Numbered from the stretch's first letter, positions 1-9,020 are shown. The stretch: DNA of 64,000 nucleotides from Amycolatopsis mediterranei (GCF_026017845.1 NZ_CP100416.1:2016200-2080199); one strand, 5' to 3'. Numbers and translations are program-made. Notes: generated from the letters alone by a model not told the origin.

Positions 1-654
1 CGCGGTCTTGCCGGTGCCCGGGCCGCCGGTGATCTCGGTGACGCCCCGCCACGGCGCCCGGATGACCTCGTCCTGCTCCTTCTGGATGGTCGCGACGATG
101 TCGCGCATCTTCTCGCCGCGCGAGCGGCCCAGCGCGGCCATCAGCGCGCCCTCGCCGACGATCTGCATGTCTTCGGGGACGGCGTCGGCGATCAGGACGT
201 CGTCGTCGACGTCGAGGACGTTCTGGCCCGAGCAGCGGATCACGCGCCGCCGCACGACGTCCATCGGCTCCTCGGCCGTGGCCTGGTAGAACGCCGCCGC
301 GGCCGGCGCGCGCCAGTCCGTGACGAGGTTGTCGAACTCGGCGTCGCGGATGCCGAGCCGGCCGACGTAGGTGCGTTCCCCCTCGCGGTCGTCGAGCCTG
401 CCGAAGACGAGGCCTTCGTACTCCGCGTCGAGCGTCTGCAGCGTCTGGTTGGCGTGGTGGACCATCATGTCGCGCTCGAACAGCATCGACGCCTGCTCGA
501 AGATCGCCTCGCGCTGCGCTCCCTGGCCGATCTCGTAGCCCTTCGTACGCATCGCCTCGGCCTGGGCCTTCAGTTCGTCCAGACGGGTGTAAACGCGATC
601 GACGTGGGCTTGTTCGATGGCGATCTCGGCCCGTCTGACCCGAGGTTCGGACAC
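1..654 (-). CDS. HelD/HelR-like UvrD-family ATPase, N-terminal part (runs off the window)
   Basis: Reading the minus strand from GTG at 654 gives 218 codons that run out of the window at base 1. The visible part begins with a charged, probably helical arm and a segment containing VDWRAPAAAAFYQA, and ends at a Walker A motif, GGPGTGKTA. This layout (helical arm, then P-loop helicase core) is that of actinobacterial HelD/HelR proteins, which release stalled RNA polymerase from DNA and can lower rifamycin sensitivity. An AGGAG sequence lies just upstream of the GTG. The helicase core and C-terminus are not visible, so the family call rests on the N-terminal third. It diverges from rsmD over a 194-base gap. 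Confidence 0.8.
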   Translation of the reverse strand, partial: MSEPRVRRAEIAIEQAHVDRVYTRLDELKAQAEAMRTKGYEIGQGAQREAIFEQASMLFERDMMVHHANQTLQTLDAEYEGLVFGRLDDREGERTYVGRLGIRDAEFDNLVTDWRAPAAAAFYQATAEEPMDVVRRRVIRCSGQNVLDVDDDVLIADAVPEDMQIVGEGALMAALGRSRGEKMRDIVATIQKEQDEVIRAPWRGVTEITGGPGTGKTA

Positions 655-848
655 GCATGGCTCCTTGACAGCTTTTGGGATCGCCTCCGAGGGCGAAGAA
701 CGACTCTACGCGGTGGCCCGGGCGGGGACACCCGTGTCCCGGTCATCCGCGCCGCGTGCCGTCCCCAGGCGCTTGCGGGGGTCCGGGTGGCGGAGCCCCC
801 GGCGTGGGGTGCGGGGCGCGGCCCCGCAGGGCACTGCACAATCGGGGG

Positions 849-1409
849 GTGACCAGGATCGTGGCCGGGACGGCGGGCGGGCGGCGGCTGAAGGTGCCGC
901 CGAAGGGCACCCGGCCGACGTCGGAACGCGTGCGGGAAGCCCTGTTCAACGCCCTCGGGACGGCCGGCGAGCTGGACGGCGCCCGCGTCCTCGACCTCTA
1001 CGCCGGGTCCGGCGCGCTCGGCCTGGAAGCCCTCTCCCGCGGCGCGGCGGACGCGCTGTTCGTGGAGTCCGACCGGCGCGCGGTGGAGGTCCTGCGCGGC
1101 AACGTCGCGGCGCTGGGGCTGGGCGGCACGGTCCGGGCCGGGCAGGTCGAGGCGGTGGTCGCGGCGCCCGCGCCCGCCTCGTTCGACCTCGTGCTCGCCG
1201 ACCCGCCGTACGCCGTGGACGCGGCGGCGCTCGGCTCCGTCCTGGCGGCGCTGGCCGCGGGCGGCTGGCTGGGGTCGTCGGCCCTGGTGGTGATCGAGCG
1301 CGCAGCCCGTGACGGCGAGCCGGACTGGCCGCCGGGCTTCGAGCAGGCGCGCGCGAAGAAGTACGGCGACACGGCCGTCTTCTGGGCGGAGTACACGGCT
1401 GTGGCGTGA
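849..1409 (+). CDS. rsmD: 16S rRNA (guanine966-N2)-methyltransferase RsmD
   Basis: The 186-residue product methylates G966 of 16S rRNA with SAM. Visible motifs are the SAM-binding loop LDLYAGSGALGLEA, followed by an acidic VESD, and the catalytic DPPY at about residue 118. Length and motifs match RsmD (Rv2966c in M. tuberculosis). The GTG at 849 is preferred because the conserved N-terminus RIVAGTAGGRRL follows at once. CACAAT lies 7 bases before it, a leaderless-type -10, and there is no clear ribosome binding site. coaD follows 43 bases later, the usual actinobacterial pair. Confidence 0.95.
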   Translation: MTRIVAGTAGGRRLKVPPKGTRPTSERVREALFNALGTAGELDGARVLDLYAGSGALGLEALSRGAADALFVESDRRAVEVLRGNVAALGLGGTVRAGQVEAVVAAPAPASFDLVLADPPYAVDAAALGSVLAALAAGGWLGSSALVVIERAARDGEPDWPPGFEQARAKKYGDTAVFWAEYTAVA

Positions 1410-1452
1410 GCCACGCGGCGGAGACCGGGTCCGGCACGGTAGCGTCCGCGCC

Positions 1453-1938
1453 ATGCGGCGTGCGGTCTGTCCCGGTTCCTACGACCCGGCCACCAACGGC
1501 CACCTCGACATCATCGAACGGGCGAGCGTGCTGTTCGACGAGGTCGTCGTCGCGGTGGGGGTGAACCGGACGAAGAAGGGGCTGTTCGAGGTCTCCGAAC
1601 GGCTCGACATGCTCCGCGAAATCACCGCGAAGCTGCCGAACGTGCGGGTCGACTCCTGGGAGGGCCTGCTGGTCGACTACTGCCGCGACCACGACATCGC
1701 GGCGGTCGCCAAGGGCCTGCGCTCGGTCAGCGACTTCGACTACGAGCTGCAGATGGCGCAGATGAACCGCGAGCTCACCGGCGTCGAGACGCTGCTGATG
1801 GCCAACAACCCGGCGTACGGCTTCGTGTCCAGCTCGCTGGTCAAGGAGGTCGCCGCGCTCGGCGGCGACATCGAGCACCTCGTGCCGGCGATCGTCTACG
1901 AGCGGCTGTCGGAGAAGTTCCCCAAGCTCGGGCGCTGA
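1453..1938 (+). CDS. coaD: Phosphopantetheine adenylyltransferase
   Basis: The 161-residue cytosolic enzyme transfers AMP from ATP to 4'-phosphopantetheine, the penultimate step of CoA synthesis. The nucleotidyltransferase signature is at the N-terminus (GSYDPATNGHLDII, with the NGH part of the T/HxGH motif), and the second signature SSSLVKEVA is near residue 125. Length is typical. The ATG at 1453 lies 7 bases after TAGCGT (1440-1445), so the transcript may be leaderless. Its position after rsmD matches Rv2966c-Rv2965c. Confidence 0.96.
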   Translation: MRRAVCPGSYDPATNGHLDIIERASVLFDEVVVAVGVNRTKKGLFEVSERLDMLREITAKLPNVRVDSWEGLLVDYCRDHDIAAVAKGLRSVSDFDYELQMAQMNRELTGVETLLMANNPAYGFVSSSLVKEVAALGGDIEHLVPAIVYERLSEKFPKLGR

Positions 1939-2079
1939 CCCGCCACCGAGTCCACATCGGACCCCGGGTGTCCGGTTCCCGTCGTTCGGCCCCGTCCGTT
2001 CGTCGGTACTTGGGCGCGGTGGTGCGGGAGTTCACGTCGACGTCTCCCGACGATCATCCGATCGAGTTACGGTCCGAAA

Positions 2080-2772
2080 ATGGCCAACTACCGATCACGC
2101 CTGGTCGCGGTCCTCTTCGCGCTCCTCGCCACGCTGTTCGCCGGGGTCACCGCCGCCTCCGCGGCTTCCCCCGCCGTCGTCGCGCAGAACGCCTGCGGGA
2201 ACCTCTCCGGCTACTCGCACACGACGCTCTCGGCGCTGCCGCCCGAAGCGACGACGACGTACCACCTGATCCAGACGGACGGGCCGTTCCCGTACCCGAA
2301 GAACGACGGCGTCGTCTTCGACAACCGCGAAGGCGTCCTCCCGGCCTGCGCGTCGGGCTACTACCACGAGTACACGGTGCCCACACCGGGCTCGAGCACC
2401 CGCGGCACGCGCCGCATCGTGACCGGCAGCGCCGGCGAGTACTTCTACACCGGCGACCACTACGCCACCTTCAAGGTCATCGACATCGGCGGCGGTACGA
2501 CGCACGCCTGCGGTGACCTCTCGGGCCTGGCGAAGATCGGCTACTCGCAGCTGTCGTCGGCGGCCCGCACGGTCGTCGACGACGTCCGGAACGGCACCTC
2601 GGCGGGCACGACCTACGAGAACCGCGAAGGCGTGCTCCCGGCCTGCGCGTCCGGCTACTACAAGCTCTTCGCCGTCGGCACGAACGACCGCGTGATCTCC
2701 GGCAAGGCGGGCGAGCTGGCCTACACGCCCGACCACTACGCCACCTTCAAGCGGATCGACCTGAATTCCTGA
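2080..2772 (+). CDS. Secreted protein with two tandem RNase Sa-like (microbial guanyl ribonuclease) domains
   Basis: The 230-residue protein starts with a Sec signal peptide (short basic start, hydrophobic stretch, ASA|A near residue 28). Two homologous ribonuclease domains of the barnase/RNase Sa family follow. Domain 1 (about 39-135) keeps SALPPEAT, DGPFPY and the likely catalytic Glu84, Arg111/112 and His127. Domain 2 (about 144-227) keeps Glu183 (YENREGVLP), Arg204 and His219 (PDHYATF), but the DGPFPY loop is altered. Each domain has a Cys near its start and one in LPAC, fitting one disulfide each (39-90, 144-189). Known single-domain relatives cut RNA after guanosine. No barstar-like inhibitor gene was seen nearby. 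A TACGGT hexamer sits 6 bases before the ATG. Confidence 0.85.
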   Translation: MANYRSRLVAVLFALLATLFAGVTAASAASPAVVAQNACGNLSGYSHTTLSALPPEATTTYHLIQTDGPFPYPKNDGVVFDNREGVLPACASGYYHEYTVPTPGSSTRGTRRIVTGSAGEYFYTGDHYATFKVIDIGGGTTHACGDLSGLAKIGYSQLSSAARTVVDDVRNGTSAGTTYENREGVLPACASGYYKLFAVGTNDRVISGKAGELAYTPDHYATFKRIDLNS

Positions 2773-2777
2773 TCCGT

Positions 2778-2800
2778 GCAACGCGCCGCGCCCCCTCGTC
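2778..2800 (+). promoter_or_regulatory. Possible ECF/SigE-type promoter of the sigma-factor gene
   Basis: GCAAC at 2778-2782 and CGTC at 2797-2800 lie upstream of the sigma gene, resembling the GGAAC/CGTC elements of many ECF promoters. The spacing is a little short. Autoregulation is an inference. Confidence 0.3.
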
Positions 2801-2835
2801 CGTGAGATACACCGGAACGAGGACGAGGAGGCGCG

Positions 2836-3336
2836 ATGCGGGCTGCGGACGACGCGGACTTCCGGGAGTTCGCCCGAGCGCGGGCTTTGACGCTGAGACG
2901 GACGGCGTACCTGCTGTGCGGCGACTGGCACCTCGCGGAGGACCTGGTCCAGAACGCCCTGCTCAAGCTGTACCGGGTCTGGCCGAAGATCACCCGGCGC
3001 GGGCCCGTCGACAACTACGCCCGGCAGGTCCTGCTGCGCTGCTGGCTCGACGAATCCCGGCGGCCGTGGCGGCGGCGCGAACGCCGTGACGGCGTCGTGC
3101 CGGACCAGCCCACTTCCTCGCCCGAGGCCGGGATTTCCGACCCGCTCCTGCGCGCCCTCGCCGAGGTTCCGCCGAAGCAGCGCGCCGCCGTCGTCCTCCG
3201 CTACTGCGCCGGCCTCCCGGCGGCGGAGGTCGCGGAGGTGCTGCGCTGCTCGGAGGGAACCGTCCGGAGCCAGGCCGCCCGCGGGCTCGAGACCCTCCGG
3301 GGCGTGCTCGAGCACAGTGCGGAGAGGAGCGCGTGA
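2836..3336 (+). CDS. SigE-family RNA polymerase sigma factor (ECF type)
   Basis: This 166-residue sigma factor has region 2 at about 10-75 (AYLLCGDWHLAEDLVQNALLK, with the DLVQ-type core-binding motif) and region 4 at about 105-160 (PKQRAAVVLRYCAGL, then the HTH AAEVAEVLRCSEGTVRSQAARGL). The bulk matches the actinobacterial SigE-type group. GAGGAGG precedes the ATG. The next gene starts in the stop codon (TGATG), so the two are probably translated together and the partner may control the sigma factor. The regulon is unknown. Confidence 0.88.
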   Translation: MRAADDADFREFARARALTLRRTAYLLCGDWHLAEDLVQNALLKLYRVWPKITRRGPVDNYARQVLLRCWLDESRRPWRRRERRDGVVPDQPTSSPEAGISDPLLRALAEVPPKQRAAVVLRYCAGLPAAEVAEVLRCSEGTVRSQAARGLETLRGVLEHSAERSA

Positions 3337-4007
3337 TGCCCGAACTCGAAACCCGCCTGCGCGAGGTGGACGTCCCGGAACCGCCGCTCGGCTTCGACCC
3401 GGACGAGGTCGCCGACCGCGCCGCGCGGCACGCCCGGCGGCGGTCCGCCACGGTGCTCCTCACGGCCGTCGCGGCTCTGGCCGCGCTGTTCCCGACCACG
3501 GTGCGCGAACCGGTGGTGCCCGCGGCGGCGCCCGTGCCGTCCCTCGCCGAGCAGTCCCGGATCCGCCTGGCGCTCGCCGAAGCCGTCACCCGGGCGCTGC
3601 CCGGCGTCCACGACCTGATCCTGGGCCGGTCGTCCGCCGACAGCACCGGGCCGGCGCGGATGAGCGTGACGGCCGAGTTCGTCGACGCGGGCGGACGGCC
3701 CAGCACCTTCCAGCTGACCGTGCGCGGAGCGCGTGCCGCCCGGGAGGTCGTCCCGATCGACGGGCTGTGCACCTGGCCGGACCAGACTCCGCACTGCGTC
3801 AGGCTCCCGCTGCCCGGCGGCGGTGTCCTGGTGCTCTCCGAACTCGGGTACAAGGACGGGAACGGCACCTTCGTGCGCGTCGGCATCAACGGGTTCCTCT
3901 ACCGCCCCGACGGTTCGACGGTGATCCTGACCGGCGGCCTGCGCTACCCGCTGAGCGAGGAGCAGGTCACGAAGGTGATCACCGATCCGGCCTTCGTGCT
4001 GCGCTAG
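3336..4007 (+). CDS. Single-pass membrane protein paired with the sigma factor (possible anti-sigma factor)
   Basis: The predicted 223-residue protein has a charged N-terminal segment of about 45 residues ending HARRRS, one membrane segment (about 46-62, TVLLTAVAALAALFP), and an outer domain with several aromatic and Gly/Asp turns. This topology fits an anti-sigma factor, but no zinc-binding HxxxCxxC motif is visible, so that role is only inferred from coupling. The ATG at 3336 overlaps the sigma stop and follows GGAGAGGAGC. A GTG at 3333 is the alternative start. Confidence 0.65.
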   Translation: MPELETRLREVDVPEPPLGFDPDEVADRAARHARRRSATVLLTAVAALAALFPTTVREPVVPAAAPVPSLAEQSRIRLALAEAVTRALPGVHDLILGRSSADSTGPARMSVTAEFVDAGGRPSTFQLTVRGARAAREVVPIDGLCTWPDQTPHCVRLPLPGGGVLVLSELGYKDGNGTFVRVGINGFLYRPDGSTVILTGGLRYPLSEEQVTKVITDPAFVLR

Positions 4008-4119
4008 CGACTTCGGCGCCGGGCGTGGCCGAGGGGGACACGCCCGGCGCCGTGGACCTTCACCGCTTCGGCGCCCGATGCGGGCAGACTGGACACAGCG
4101 ACAGGGGATTGGAGTTGCC

Positions 4120-4848
4120 GTGTACCGGGTTTTCGAGGCGCTCGACGAGCTCGTCACGATCGTCGAGGAGGCGCGCGGCGTCCCGATGACGGCCAGCTGC
4201 GTCGTGCCCCGGGGTGATGTGCTCGAGCTCCTCGACGACGTCCGCGACGCACTGCCGGCGGAGATCGACGACGCCCAGGACGTCCTCGACAAGCGCGACG
4301 ACCTGATCCACGCGGCCCGCAAGGAAGCGGGCGAGACGGTGGCGGGCGCGAACGCCGAGGCCGAGCGCGCGATCGCCGACGCGACGGACGAGGCGGAGCG
4401 CATCCTCGCCGACGCGCGGGCCCGGGCGGAGCAGATGCTCGCCGACGCGCACGACCAGGCCGACCGCACGGTGGCGGCGGGCCAGGCGGAGTACCAGAAC
4501 CTCACGGACCGCTCCCGCGCCGAGTCCGAGCGCATGATCCAGGCCGGCCGCGACGCGTACGACCGGGCCATCGAAGACGGCCGCGCCGAGCAGGCGCGCC
4601 TGGTGGCCCAGACCGAGGTGGTCCAGGCGGCCCACGCGGAATCGGCCCGCATCGTGGACGAGGCCCACGCGGAGGCGGACCGCCAGCGAGCGGACTGCGA
4701 CGCGTACGTGGACGGCAAGCTGGCGGAGTTCTCGGAGCTGCTGGCGACCACGCTGCGGACGGTCGATTCGGGCCGCAACCACCTGCGTTCGCCGGCGAAC
4801 CTGCCGAGCTCGGGCGGCCGGCCGACCCTCTACGACTACCAGGTGTGA
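4120..4848 (+). CDS. sepIVA: SepIVA-like DivIVA-domain coiled-coil protein
   Basis: The 242-residue protein begins YRVFEALDELVTIVEEARG and continues with CVVPRGDVLELLDDVRDALP, closely matching what I recall of Rv2927c (SepIVA in M. smegmatis), which acts in septation and polar envelope growth. A long alanine/glutamate coiled coil with repeated AxAEAERxxADA blocks occupies about 55-200, followed by YVDGKLAEF and a Gly/Ser tail ending TLYDYQV. The GTG at 4120 is chosen over the one at 4078 because the conserved N-terminus follows it and GGAG lies 5 bases upstream. Synteny with DUF177 and rnc supports the call. Confidence 0.9.
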   Translation: MYRVFEALDELVTIVEEARGVPMTASCVVPRGDVLELLDDVRDALPAEIDDAQDVLDKRDDLIHAARKEAGETVAGANAEAERAIADATDEAERILADARARAEQMLADAHDQADRTVAAGQAEYQNLTDRSRAESERMIQAGRDAYDRAIEDGRAEQARLVAQTEVVQAAHAESARIVDEAHAEADRQRADCDAYVDGKLAEFSELLATTLRTVDSGRNHLRSPANLPSSGGRPTLYDYQV

Positions 4849-4884
4849 CGAGCTTCTCAGCCGGCTGCTGCCGCTCGCTCCGGA

Positions 4885-4939
4885 CGTCGCGAATGACTCA
4901 TTCGGGACGTCCGAGGTCCCGAATGAGTCATTCGGGACC
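4885..4939. repeat. Pair of 25-base palindromes around AATGAxTCATT
   Basis: Two palindromes sit 30 bases apart (centre to centre) in the sepIVA-DUF177 gap. The second (4915-4939) is perfect, 12-base arms starting GGTCCCGAATGA around a single G. The first (4885-4909) has one arm mismatch. Both share the core CGAATGA/TCATTCGGGAC. They could end sepIVA transcription or be a dispersed intergenic repeat. There is no U-tract. Confidence 0.75.
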
Positions 4940-5028
4940 CTCCAGGGGCGACCCTCGGACCCGTCACCCGGCCCTGGTACGCCGTCCCAGCTCAAAACCG
5001 GTGGCGACCGGTGCGTACCCTGGACTGG

Positions 5029-5616
5029 ATGTCCGAGAACAAGACCCCCCAGCTCGACGACCGCAGCCCGTGGGTGATCGACACCCGTGAGCTCGGCCGT
5101 CACGCCGGCCTCAGCCGCGCCCTCCAGCGCAGCGTGCCGGTGGAGACGCCGCTCGGCGTCCCCGATGTCATCACCATCGAAGCCGGCTCCGAGCTGGAAC
5201 TCGACCTGCTCCTCGAGTCCGTCGTCGAAGGCGTCCTCGTCAGCGGTACCGCGAAAGCCCTGGCGAAGGGCACCTGCGCCCGCTGCCTCGACCCGCTGAC
5301 CGAAGAGGTCGAGGTCGAGGTCCAGGAGCTGTTCGCCTACCCGGGGTCGGCCACCGAGGAGACCACGGACGAGGACGAGATCCCCCGGCTGATCGACGAC
5401 CGGATCGACCTCGAGCCCATCGTCCGCGACGCCGTCGTGCTGGCCTTGCCGCTGGCGCCGCTGTGCACCGAAGACTGCGCCGGGCTCTGCATCGAGTGCG
5501 GCGTCAAGTGGGCCGATCTCGAGCCCGGACACGGGCATGAGAAGATAGACCCTCGGTGGGCCGCACTGGTCGAGCGCTTCGACGAAAATGCGGGCGAAAA
5601 GCCCGGGCCCAGCTGA
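5029..5616 (+). CDS. DUF177 (YceD-like) protein of the 23S rRNA/L32 region
   Basis: The 195-residue cytosolic protein has the DUF177 pattern: an N-terminal beta-rich half and Cys pairs CARC (about 85) and CTEDCAGLCIECG (about 153), probably binding zinc. Relatives (Rv2926c; YceD in E. coli) are linked to ribosome assembly and lie just upstream of rpmF, as here. The ATG at 5029 (SENKTP) is preferred over the GTG at 5011. TACCCT at 5016-5021 lies 7 bases before it, which suggests a leaderless mRNA. Confidence 0.9.
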   Translation: MSENKTPQLDDRSPWVIDTRELGRHAGLSRALQRSVPVETPLGVPDVITIEAGSELELDLLLESVVEGVLVSGTAKALAKGTCARCLDPLTEEVEVEVQELFAYPGSATEETTDEDEIPRLIDDRIDLEPIVRDAVVLALPLAPLCTEDCAGLCIECGVKWADLEPGHGHEKIDPRWAALVERFDENAGEKPGPS

Positions 5617-5703
5617 ACAAGAGCAAGCCAGACGAGCGTCCAGCTCGATCCGGTGAGAAAGTTCGCTCGCACCGCGAGCAGACCGTCATAAGGAGATCTA
5701 CTC

Positions 5704-5886
5704 GTGGCCGTCCCGAAGCGGAAGATGTCGCGATCCAACACGCGCTCCCGCCGCAGCCAGTGGAAGGCGGCTCCGGTGCAGCTGGTGCCCTGCTCCAACC
5801 GCGCCTGCAAGCAGCCGAAGCTCCAGCACATCGCGTGCCCGTCGTGCGGCCAGCACAACGGCCGCCAGGTCGTCGAGCCCGCCTGA
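5704..5886 (+). CDS. rpmF: 50S ribosomal protein L32
   Basis: The 60-residue basic protein begins [21 protein letters not shown], the hallmark of L32, and has two Cys pairs (CSNRAC and CPSC) forming the zinc ribbon, so it is a Cys-containing paralogue type. AAGGAG precedes the GTG start. It lies between DUF177 and rnc as in most actinomycetes. Confidence 0.97.
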   Translation: MAVPKRKMSRSNTRSRRSQWKAAPVQLVPCSNRACKQPKLQHIACPSCGQHNGRQVVEPA

Positions 5887-5899
5887 TCGGGTAGCCGAT

Positions 5900-6649
5900 A
5901 TGGGGGGCAAGACGCCCGGGGGACCACCAGCCGATCCGGCGCCGTTGCTCGAAGCGCTCGGGGTCATCCTCGACCCCGAGCTGCTCCGGCTGTCGCTGAC
6001 CCACCGTTCGTACGCGTACGAAAACGGGGGGCTGCCGCCGAACGAGCGGCTGGAATTCCTCGGTGACGCCGTGCTCGGCCTCGTCGTCACCGATCACCTC
6101 TACAACACGCATCCCGACCTGCCCGAAGGCCAGCTCGCGAAGCTCCGCGCCAGCGTCGTCAACATGCACGCACTGGCGCGGGTGGCGCGCGGGCTCGGCG
6201 AGGGCGGCCTCGGTGCGCACCTGCTGCTCGGCAAGGGCGAGGAGCTCACCGGCGGCCGGGACAAGGCGAGCATCCTCGCCGACGGGCTGGAGGCGGTGAT
6301 CGGGGCCGTGTACCTCGAACACGGCATCGAGATCGCGCGCAAGCTCGTGCACCACCTCTTCGACGGCCTGCTCGCCGAAGCGCCGCTGCGCGGGGCCGGG
6401 CTCGACTGGAAGACGAGCCTGCAGGAGCTGACCGCGTCGGCCGGTCTCGGCGTGCCCGAGTACAAGGTCGAGGACACCGGACCGGACCACCGCAAGGAGT
6501 TCACGGCCACGGTGCTCGTCGCGGGCCGTCCCCTCGGCCACGGTGCCGGGTCGACGAAGAAGGAAGCCGAGCAGAAGGCCGCCGAGACGGCCTGGCGCTC
6601 GCTGTCCGCCGAAGTCGAGGCGCAGAAGAAGGCCGAACCGGAGTCCTGA
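5900..6649 (+). CDS. rnc: Ribonuclease III
   Basis: The 249-residue double-strand-specific endoribonuclease processes rRNA precursors and structured mRNAs. The RNase III signature [12 protein letters not shown] is near residue 49, with the metal-binding Asp and a second acidic cluster [15 protein letters not shown] near 129. A dsRNA-binding domain occupies about 170-240 ([11 protein letters not shown], then [18 protein letters not shown]). It starts 13 bases after rpmF. The conserved order is sepIVA-DUF177-rpmF-rnc-mutM, here broken by one gene before mutM. Confidence 0.96.
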   Translation: MGGKTPGGPPADPAPLLEALGVILDPELLRLSLTHRSYAYENGGLPPNERLEFLGDAVLGLVVTDHLYNTHPDLPEGQLAKLRASVVNMHALARVARGLGEGGLGAHLLLGKGEELTGGRDKASILADGLEAVIGAVYLEHGIEIARKLVHHLFDGLLAEAPLRGAGLDWKTSLQELTASAGLGVPEYKVEDTGPDHRKEFTATVLVAGRPLGHGAGSTKKEAEQKAAETAWRSLSAEVEAQKKAEPES

Positions 6650-6665
6650 TCAGCGGGAACTCCGG

Positions 6666-6695
6666 TTGACGCTTTCCCGGAACGCTCAGTAGCGT
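6666..6695 (+). promoter_or_regulatory. Sigma70-type promoter of the PL6 lyase gene
   Basis: TTGACG (6666-6671), an 18-base spacer and TAGCGT (6690-6695) make a good vegetative-type promoter 41 bases before the lyase ATG. It separates this gene from the rnc operon. Confidence 0.65.
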
Positions 6696-6736
6696 GTGGA
6701 CATCCGCCGCCCGAAGCTCACTGAGAGGTTTGGCGG

Positions 6737-8092
6737 ATGCGTCTGTTCTTCGTCCCCTTGATCGCCGCGGCGCTCGTCGTCGTGCCCGGACCGGCGGCCT
6801 CGGCCGCGCAGGTCCGCGTCACTTCGCTGGCGGCGCTGCAGTCCGCAATGGACAAAGCGAACCCCGGCGACACGATCGTGCTGGCCGACGGCTCCTACTC
6901 CGCGGGCTCGACGCTGTCGATCAAGCGGTCCGGCACGTCCACCGCGCCCGTGACCGTCGCCGCGGAGCACACCGGCCAGGCGACCATCACCGGCTCGAAG
7001 ACGTTCGCCTTCGCGAGCGGCGTCTCCAACGTGGTGCTGCGCGGCTTCAAGTTCCGGGGCAGTGCAAAGCTGAGCGTCCCGGCCGGCGCGTCGAACAACC
7101 GGCTGACCCGCAACGACTTCCAGCTCACCGCGGACGGCAACTGGGTGACGGTCAGCGGCGACGACACCGTGGTCGACCGCAACGTCTTCCAGAACCGCAC
7201 CAGCCAGGGCGTGTTCCTGCAGATCCTCGGGCCGTCCGGCGCCATGGCGAAGCGCGTTCACGTGCACCACAACTACTTCTACAACCACCAGTTCAGCGGT
7301 TCCAACGGTGGTGAGTCGATCAGGCTGGGCCTCAGCGACCACCAGTCGTACACGGCCAACGCGCTGATCGAGAACAACCTGTTCGAGAAGGCCGACGGCG
7401 ACAGCGAAGCGATTTCCGTCAAGTCGTCCGACAACGTGGTGCGGTACAACACGATCCGGGACAGCAGGGGCTACATCGTGCTGCGCCACGGCAACCGCAG
7501 CACCGTCGAGGGCAATGTGCTGTTCGGCTCCGGCATCCGGTTCCACGGCAACGACCACAAGATCGTCAACAACTACGTGGCGAACTCCGGCGGGCGGGCG
7601 ATCGTGTTCGGTTCCGGCGACGAAGCCGACAGCGGTCCCACGAGCAAGCTGCACGACCGCCCGGACCGTGACACCGTCGCCTACAACACGGTGATCGGGT
7701 CCAGCAGTGTCATCGACGGCGACGGCGGGAACTTCAAGCCGAAGGACTGCGTGGTCGCGGACAACATCGTCGAGGGGACGTCGGGAACGCTCGTGACGCT
7801 GCCGAGCGGGTCGACGGTCAAGTACGAAGGCAACATCACCTCCGGCGGCACCGCGGGGATCCCGTCCCGGTCGGTGGATCCGAAGCTGGTCAAGGACGCG
7901 GCGGGGCTGTACCGGCTGGCTTCGGGCAGCCCGGCGATCGACGCGGGCGTGGGCTCGTACCCGTTCGCCGCGAAGGACTTCGACCTGCAGGCACGCGGCG
8001 GTGCTTACGACGTCGGCGCCGACGAGTACTTCGCGACGGGCGCGACGCGGGTCCCGCTGACGAAGGCGGACGTCGGCCCCAGCGCTCCGTAG
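6737..8092 (+). CDS. Secreted PL6-family polysaccharide lyase (alginate lyase/chondroitinase B type)
   Basis: The 451-residue exported protein has a signal peptide ending near ASA|AQ (residues 1-23) and a right-handed beta-helix with many Asn-rich turns ([23 protein letters not shown]). The PL6 catalytic pair is visible: Lys229 in ISVKSSDN and Arg250 in VLRHGN, 21 residues apart, the spacing of Lys250/Arg271 in chondroitinase [10 protein letters not shown] and DGDSEAIS fit the calcium site. Such enzymes break alginate or dermatan-type uronates by beta-elimination. The substrate here cannot be told. It has its own promoter and sits between rnc and mutM, so it looks like an insertion into a core block. 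Confidence 0.88.
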   Translation: MRLFFVPLIAAALVVVPGPAASAAQVRVTSLAALQSAMDKANPGDTIVLADGSYSAGSTLSIKRSGTSTAPVTVAAEHTGQATITGSKTFAFASGVSNVVLRGFKFRGSAKLSVPAGASNNRLTRNDFQLTADGNWVTVSGDDTVVDRNVFQNRTSQGVFLQILGPSGAMAKRVHVHHNYFYNHQFSGSNGGESIRLGLSDHQSYTANALIENNLFEKADGDSEAISVKSSDNVVRYNTIRDSRGYIVLRHGNRSTVEGNVLFGSGIRFHGNDHKIVNNYVANSGGRAIVFGSGDEADSGPTSKLHDRPDRDTVAYNTVIGSSSVIDGDGGNFKPKDCVVADNIVEGTSGTLVTLPSGSTVKYEGNITSGGTAGIPSRSVDPKLVKDAAGLYRLASGSPAIDAGVGSYPFAAKDFDLQARGGAYDVGADEYFATGATRVPLTKADVGPSAP

Positions 8093-8150
8093 CGGCGGCG
8101 TCGGGCGGCGTCGGTCAAAAAGTGTCGTACCCGCCGGGCACAATGGCCGT

Positions 8151-9020
8151 ATGCCCGAACTTCCCGAGGTCGAAGTCGTCCGCCTGGGCCTGCAGGTGCA
8201 CGTCGCGGGGCGGACCATCCGCGAGGCGGAGGTCCTGCACCCGCGCGCCATCCGCCGGCACGCCCTGGGCGCGGAGGACTTCACGCAGCGGCTCGCCGGC
8301 ACCCGCGTCGAGGCGGCGCGGCGCCGGGGCAAGTACCTGTGGCTGGAGCTGTCCGACAAGGAAGCGCTGCTGGCCCACCTCGGCATGAGCGGGCAGATGC
8401 TCGTCCAGCCGGAGGGCGCGCCCGACGAGAAGCACCTGCGGGTGCGCCTGCGCTTCGAGGACGACGGGCCGGAGCTGCGGTTCGTCGACCAGCGGACGTT
8501 CGGCGGCCTGGCGCTCGACGACCTCAGTGATATCGGCAGCGAGGTCCTGCTCCCGGACACGATCGCGCACATCGCCCGCGACCCGATGGACCCGGAGTTC
8601 GACCTCGACGCGGCGGTGCGCGCGCTGCGGTCGCGGCGCACCGAGGTCAAGCGGGCGCTGCTCGACCAGACGCTCGTGTCGGGCATCGGCAACATCTACG
8701 CGGACGAAGCCTTGTGGCGCGCCCGCCTGCACTGGGCTCGGCCGACCGAAAAGCTGACCATGGCGAAGGGCCGCGAACTGCTGTCCGCGGCGTCGGACGT
8801 GATGAACGCGGCGCTGGGCGCGGGCGGCACGTCGTTCGATGCGCTGTACGTGAACGTCAACGGGCAATCGGGGTACTTCGACCGGTCGCTGGACGCGTAC
8901 GGCCAGGAAGGGATGCCGTGCCACCGGTGCGGCACGGCGATCCGGCGGGAGCCGTTCATGAACCGGTCGTCGTTCTCGTGCCCGCGGTGCCAGCCGCGGC
9001 CGAGGGCGAACTCGGGTTGA
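8151..9020 (+). CDS. mutM: Formamidopyrimidine-DNA glycosylase
   Basis: The 289-residue base-excision-repair enzyme removes 8-oxoguanine and formamidopyrimidines and cuts the abasic site. It has the catalytic N-terminus PELPEVE (Pro as nucleophile after Met removal), [11 protein letters not shown] with the conserved Lys, the H2TH region [17 protein letters not shown], and a C-terminal zinc finger C-x2-C-x16-C-x2-C (CHRC ... CPRC). CACAAT lies 6 bases before the ATG, a leaderless-type arrangement. In mycobacteria smc follows this gene; here accessory genes follow. Confidence 0.96.
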   Translation: MPELPEVEVVRLGLQVHVAGRTIREAEVLHPRAIRRHALGAEDFTQRLAGTRVEAARRRGKYLWLELSDKEALLAHLGMSGQMLVQPEGAPDEKHLRVRLRFEDDGPELRFVDQRTFGGLALDDLSDIGSEVLLPDTIAHIARDPMDPEFDLDAAVRALRSRRTEVKRALLDQTLVSGIGNIYADEALWRARLHWARPTEKLTMAKGRELLSAASDVMNAALGAGGTSFDALYVNVNGQSGYFDRSLDAYGQEGMPCHRCGTAIRREPFMNRSSFSCPRCQPRPRANSG

